A stretch of DNA of 9,408 bases from Spirochaetaceae bacterium. GTDB lineage: Bacteria > Spirochaetota > Spirochaetia > DSM-27196 > PWMO01. The stretch spans positions 1 to 9,408 of the forward strand of contig PWMO01000547.1 in NCBI GenBank assembly GCA_003558175.1, read 5' to 3'. Shown one piece after another: positions 7,794 to 9,408 of this stretch. The position numbers and the translations under genes are program-made. Numbering within the stretch: the stretch's first letter is position 1; each line of letters begins with the position of its first letter. Under the pieces are notes generated by a model. That model did no database searches and was not told the origin of the DNA. It saw only the letters and a program-made list of their open reading frames with translations.

Positions 7794-8195
7794 TTCGGCG
7801 TCGCGGCGGCAACGGTCGATGATCTCGGGAAACTCGTAGATCACCAGCCCGTTGGCGTCCACCTCCATGCGGACGTGGCTGTTGTCAACCATGGAATCGA
7901 TAAACGCCTGTGACTCGGTGAGTCCCATTCCGGTTTCTATCACAATGTCAGATACGGTGAGACGCCCGCCAAGTCGATAGGCGAGCTTGAAGAGCTGAGC
8001 CTGACGGTCACGCGCCTGGCGGTGAGAGTACCCCCTGGTTTCCAGCTGCGCCAGCAGCTCCTGCTCGCCTTCGTACCCTGGAAACAGGCCGCCACGCTGC
8101 GGCGGGCGAAACATAAACAGAAAACCCCTCAGGGCCAGAAACACGAGGAAGACAGGCAGAAATGCGATGAACGGAAAACCGAACCAGAAAAACAC
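7782..8195 (-). CDS. Membrane-anchored protein of unknown function with winged-helix-like C-terminal domain
   Basis: I do not recognise a named family. The 137-residue protein begins with a very Phe-rich hydrophobic segment (11 Phe in residues 1-30), ending in Arg30, which should be one membrane anchor or an uncleaved signal-anchor. A short Gly/Pro-rich linker follows (about 31-45), then a soluble domain (about 45-137). Residues 62-125 look like a winged helix: helix QLFKLAYRLGG, a LTVSDIVIETG turn, recognition-like helix LTESQAFIDSMVDN, then a two-strand wing VRMEVD and LVIYEFPEI. The GTG start at 8195 has AGGAG (8210-8206) with a 10-base spacer. The gene begins 30 bases after the FGGY-kinase stop on the same strand, so the two probably form one transcript. 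Whether it binds DNA is unknown; the fold is also used in protein-protein contacts. Confidence 0.8.
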   Translation of the reverse strand: MFFWFGFPFIAFLPVFLVFLALRGFLFMFRPPQRGGLFPGYEGEQELLAQLETRGYSHRQARDRQAQLFKLAYRLGGRLTVSDIVIETGMGLTESQAFIDSMVDNSHVRMEVDANGLVIYEFPEIIDRCRRDAERGR

Positions 8196-8225
8196 CCGCT
8201 CACTTCTCCTCGGTTACAATATAGT

Positions 8226-9408
8226 CTATTTGCTGCTTACTTCAAAGCAGTGGCGTAACGCGTTGCGGAACGTCTCGTAGGCGGCGCAGTAGCGCAGATA
8301 GGACTCGGTGTAGCGGGCGTGGCGCGCGGAATCAGGCTCGAACCGTGCCGATACCCGGTACAACGTCTCACCGGCCTCTTCAAGACTTGTGTAGTGCCCC
8401 ATTCCAACAAGGCCGGCACAGGCGTTGCCCAGAATCTCGGCGTCCGGCACCTGGCCCACGAGCACCGGTTTGCCGATGATATCGGCCTTCATCTGGTTCC
8501 AAGGGCCGTTCTTGGCCTGGCCGCCGGAGACGCGCAGTTCGTCAATTGAGCAGCCGGCCTGCTCGAGAATCTCAACCGATTCGCGCACCGCATACCCAAT
8601 TGATTCCACCACCGCACGGCCCATCTCCGCGATACCGTGCTGTGCTCCAAGCTCGATGAACATGCCCTGGCTGAACTCCCACGCCGCGCCGCGCCGAATA
8701 GACGGAAAGAACCACGGGATGTGATGGTCCGGCGGGACGTGCGTGATGGCATTCAGCATGTCGGCATAGCTTACACCCCCCTGTCCGGAGATCTCGCGAA
8801 ACCACTCGAAGATCCTGCCGGTCGAAGAGAGGATTCCGGCAACGTTGTACCTGCCCGCAATGGTGTGCGGCAGACACCGCAACCGTTTGTCAAGAATCGG
8901 GTGCTCGCTGCAGTAGTTTATGCCCTCAGAGGTTCCCGCCCGGTCGCAGGTGCGACCGGCCCTGACCGTCGCGGTTCCCACCAGACTCATCAGGAAATCC
9001 GATCCGCCGGCGAAAACCGGCACTCCCGCGGGGATTGCCAGAGCGTCGGCGGCGTTCTCCGTCACCGCACCAACTCGCTCGCCGGCAAAGACAAATGGGG
9101 GGAACTTGCGTTCGTCCAGCGCGTAGCGCGCGATGCCCTCGGGTGACCAGATGTACGGCGAGAACTCGTCCGACGGCGTTATGGTGGTTGGAATGCCGGT
9201 TAACCGATAACTGACGTATTCAGGACACGAAAGAAACCATCGCGTCTGCTCGAACGCAGCCGGATACTCCCGGGCAAACCAGGCAACCTTGGGCAGAAAG
9301 AACGACGGATCTCCCTCGATGCGCGTCCCGTGCCCATCGAACCAGAGCATCCCGGGCCGCAGCGCTCTGCCTTTCCCGTCCACCGCCACGATCGTCGGTC
9401 CGTTGCCA
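8226..9408 (-). CDS. FGGY-family carbohydrate kinase (5' end outside window)
   Basis: This enzyme phosphorylates a sugar or polyol with ATP in the cytoplasm. The frame stays open through the right edge at 9408, and GNGPTIVAVDGKGRALRPGMLWFDG at the edge matches the FGGY N-lobe motif, so the GTG at 9389 is internal and perhaps 70-100 residues are missing. Counting from that internal GTG, Asp131 in VFAGGSDFLMSLVGT fits the catalytic base. GTSEGIN (152-158) matches the phosphate-loop region after it. The C-terminal lobe carries the family signature SGGQAKNGPWNQMKADIIGKPV and then EILGNACAGLVG. The overall form is nearest to xylulokinase-like members, but the substrate cannot be assigned from sequence, and no transporter or isomerase is in view to help. 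It ends in TAG at 8226-8228, upstream of a small membrane-protein gene in a likely operon, and is unrelated to the nitrogen genes. Confidence 0.9.
   Translation of the reverse strand, partial: GNGPTIVAVDGKGRALRPGMLWFDGHGTRIEGDPSFFLPKVAWFAREYPAAFEQTRWFLSCPEYVSYRLTGIPTTITPSDEFSPYIWSPEGIARYALDERKFPPFVFAGERVGAVTENAADALAIPAGVPVFAGGSDFLMSLVGTATVRAGRTCDRAGTSEGINYCSEHPILDKRLRCLPHTIAGRYNVAGILSSTGRIFEWFREISGQGGVSYADMLNAITHVPPDHHIPWFFPSIRRGAAWEFSQGMFIELGAQHGIAEMGRAVVESIGYAVRESVEILEQAGCSIDELRVSGGQAKNGPWNQMKADIIGKPVLVGQVPDAEILGNACAGLVGMGHYTSLEEAGETLYRVSARFEPDSARHARYTESYLRYCAAYETFRNALRHCFEVSSK

Overview
The window is about 59% GC by eye in its coding parts and gives a compact nitrogen-regulation locus on the + strand, followed by an unrelated carbohydrate-kinase gene pair on the - strand. 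Protein style suggests a free-living, moderately GC-rich spirochaete (Spirochaeta/Alkalispirochaeta type): a NifA-like GAF activator beside amtB and a PII gene, a PII T-loop without the uridylylation tyrosine, and a small membrane-anchored winged-helix-like protein. This is inference from recognition only; there is no rRNA or other taxonomic marker here.

Layout. (1) 1-73 is a short leader with a plausible sigma70 promoter and a strong ribosome binding site. (2) 74-1636 encodes a NifA-type sigma54-dependent activator (GAF, AAA+, Fis-type HTH). (3) 1637-1988 is a 352-base regulatory gap, locally AT-rich, with a near-consensus sigma54 -24/-12 promoter (1927-1943), a degenerate second copy of that element 57 bases upstream, and an interrupted dyad about 155 bases upstream of the predicted start site, a normal enhancer distance. 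(4) 1989-3332 amtB and 3366-3707 glnK-type PII form an operon closed by a strong hairpin terminator (3762-3791). (5) 3819-7712 is a very large GlnE (glutamine synthetase adenylyltransferase / adenylyl-removing enzyme) with an added N-terminal region of about 340 residues containing two GlnD-like ACT domains. (6) Convergent, on the - strand: an FGGY-family sugar kinase running off the right edge (8226-9408) and, 30 bases downstream of it, a 137-residue membrane-anchored protein with a winged-helix-like domain (7782-8195).

How they may work together. The activator probably switches on amtB-glnK through the sigma54 promoter when nitrogen is scarce. AmtB imports ammonium and is gated by PII. GlnE sets glutamine synthetase activity. 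The most interesting point is a matched pair of changes. The PII protein has Ile at position 51 where GlnD would uridylylate a Tyr, and the GlnE has gained ACT domains of the kind through which GlnD senses glutamine. The simplest reading is that glutamine sensing has moved from GlnD into GlnE, shortening the classical GlnD/PII/GlnE cascade. No glnA, glnD, ntrBC or nif structural gene is in the window, so this remains a hypothesis.
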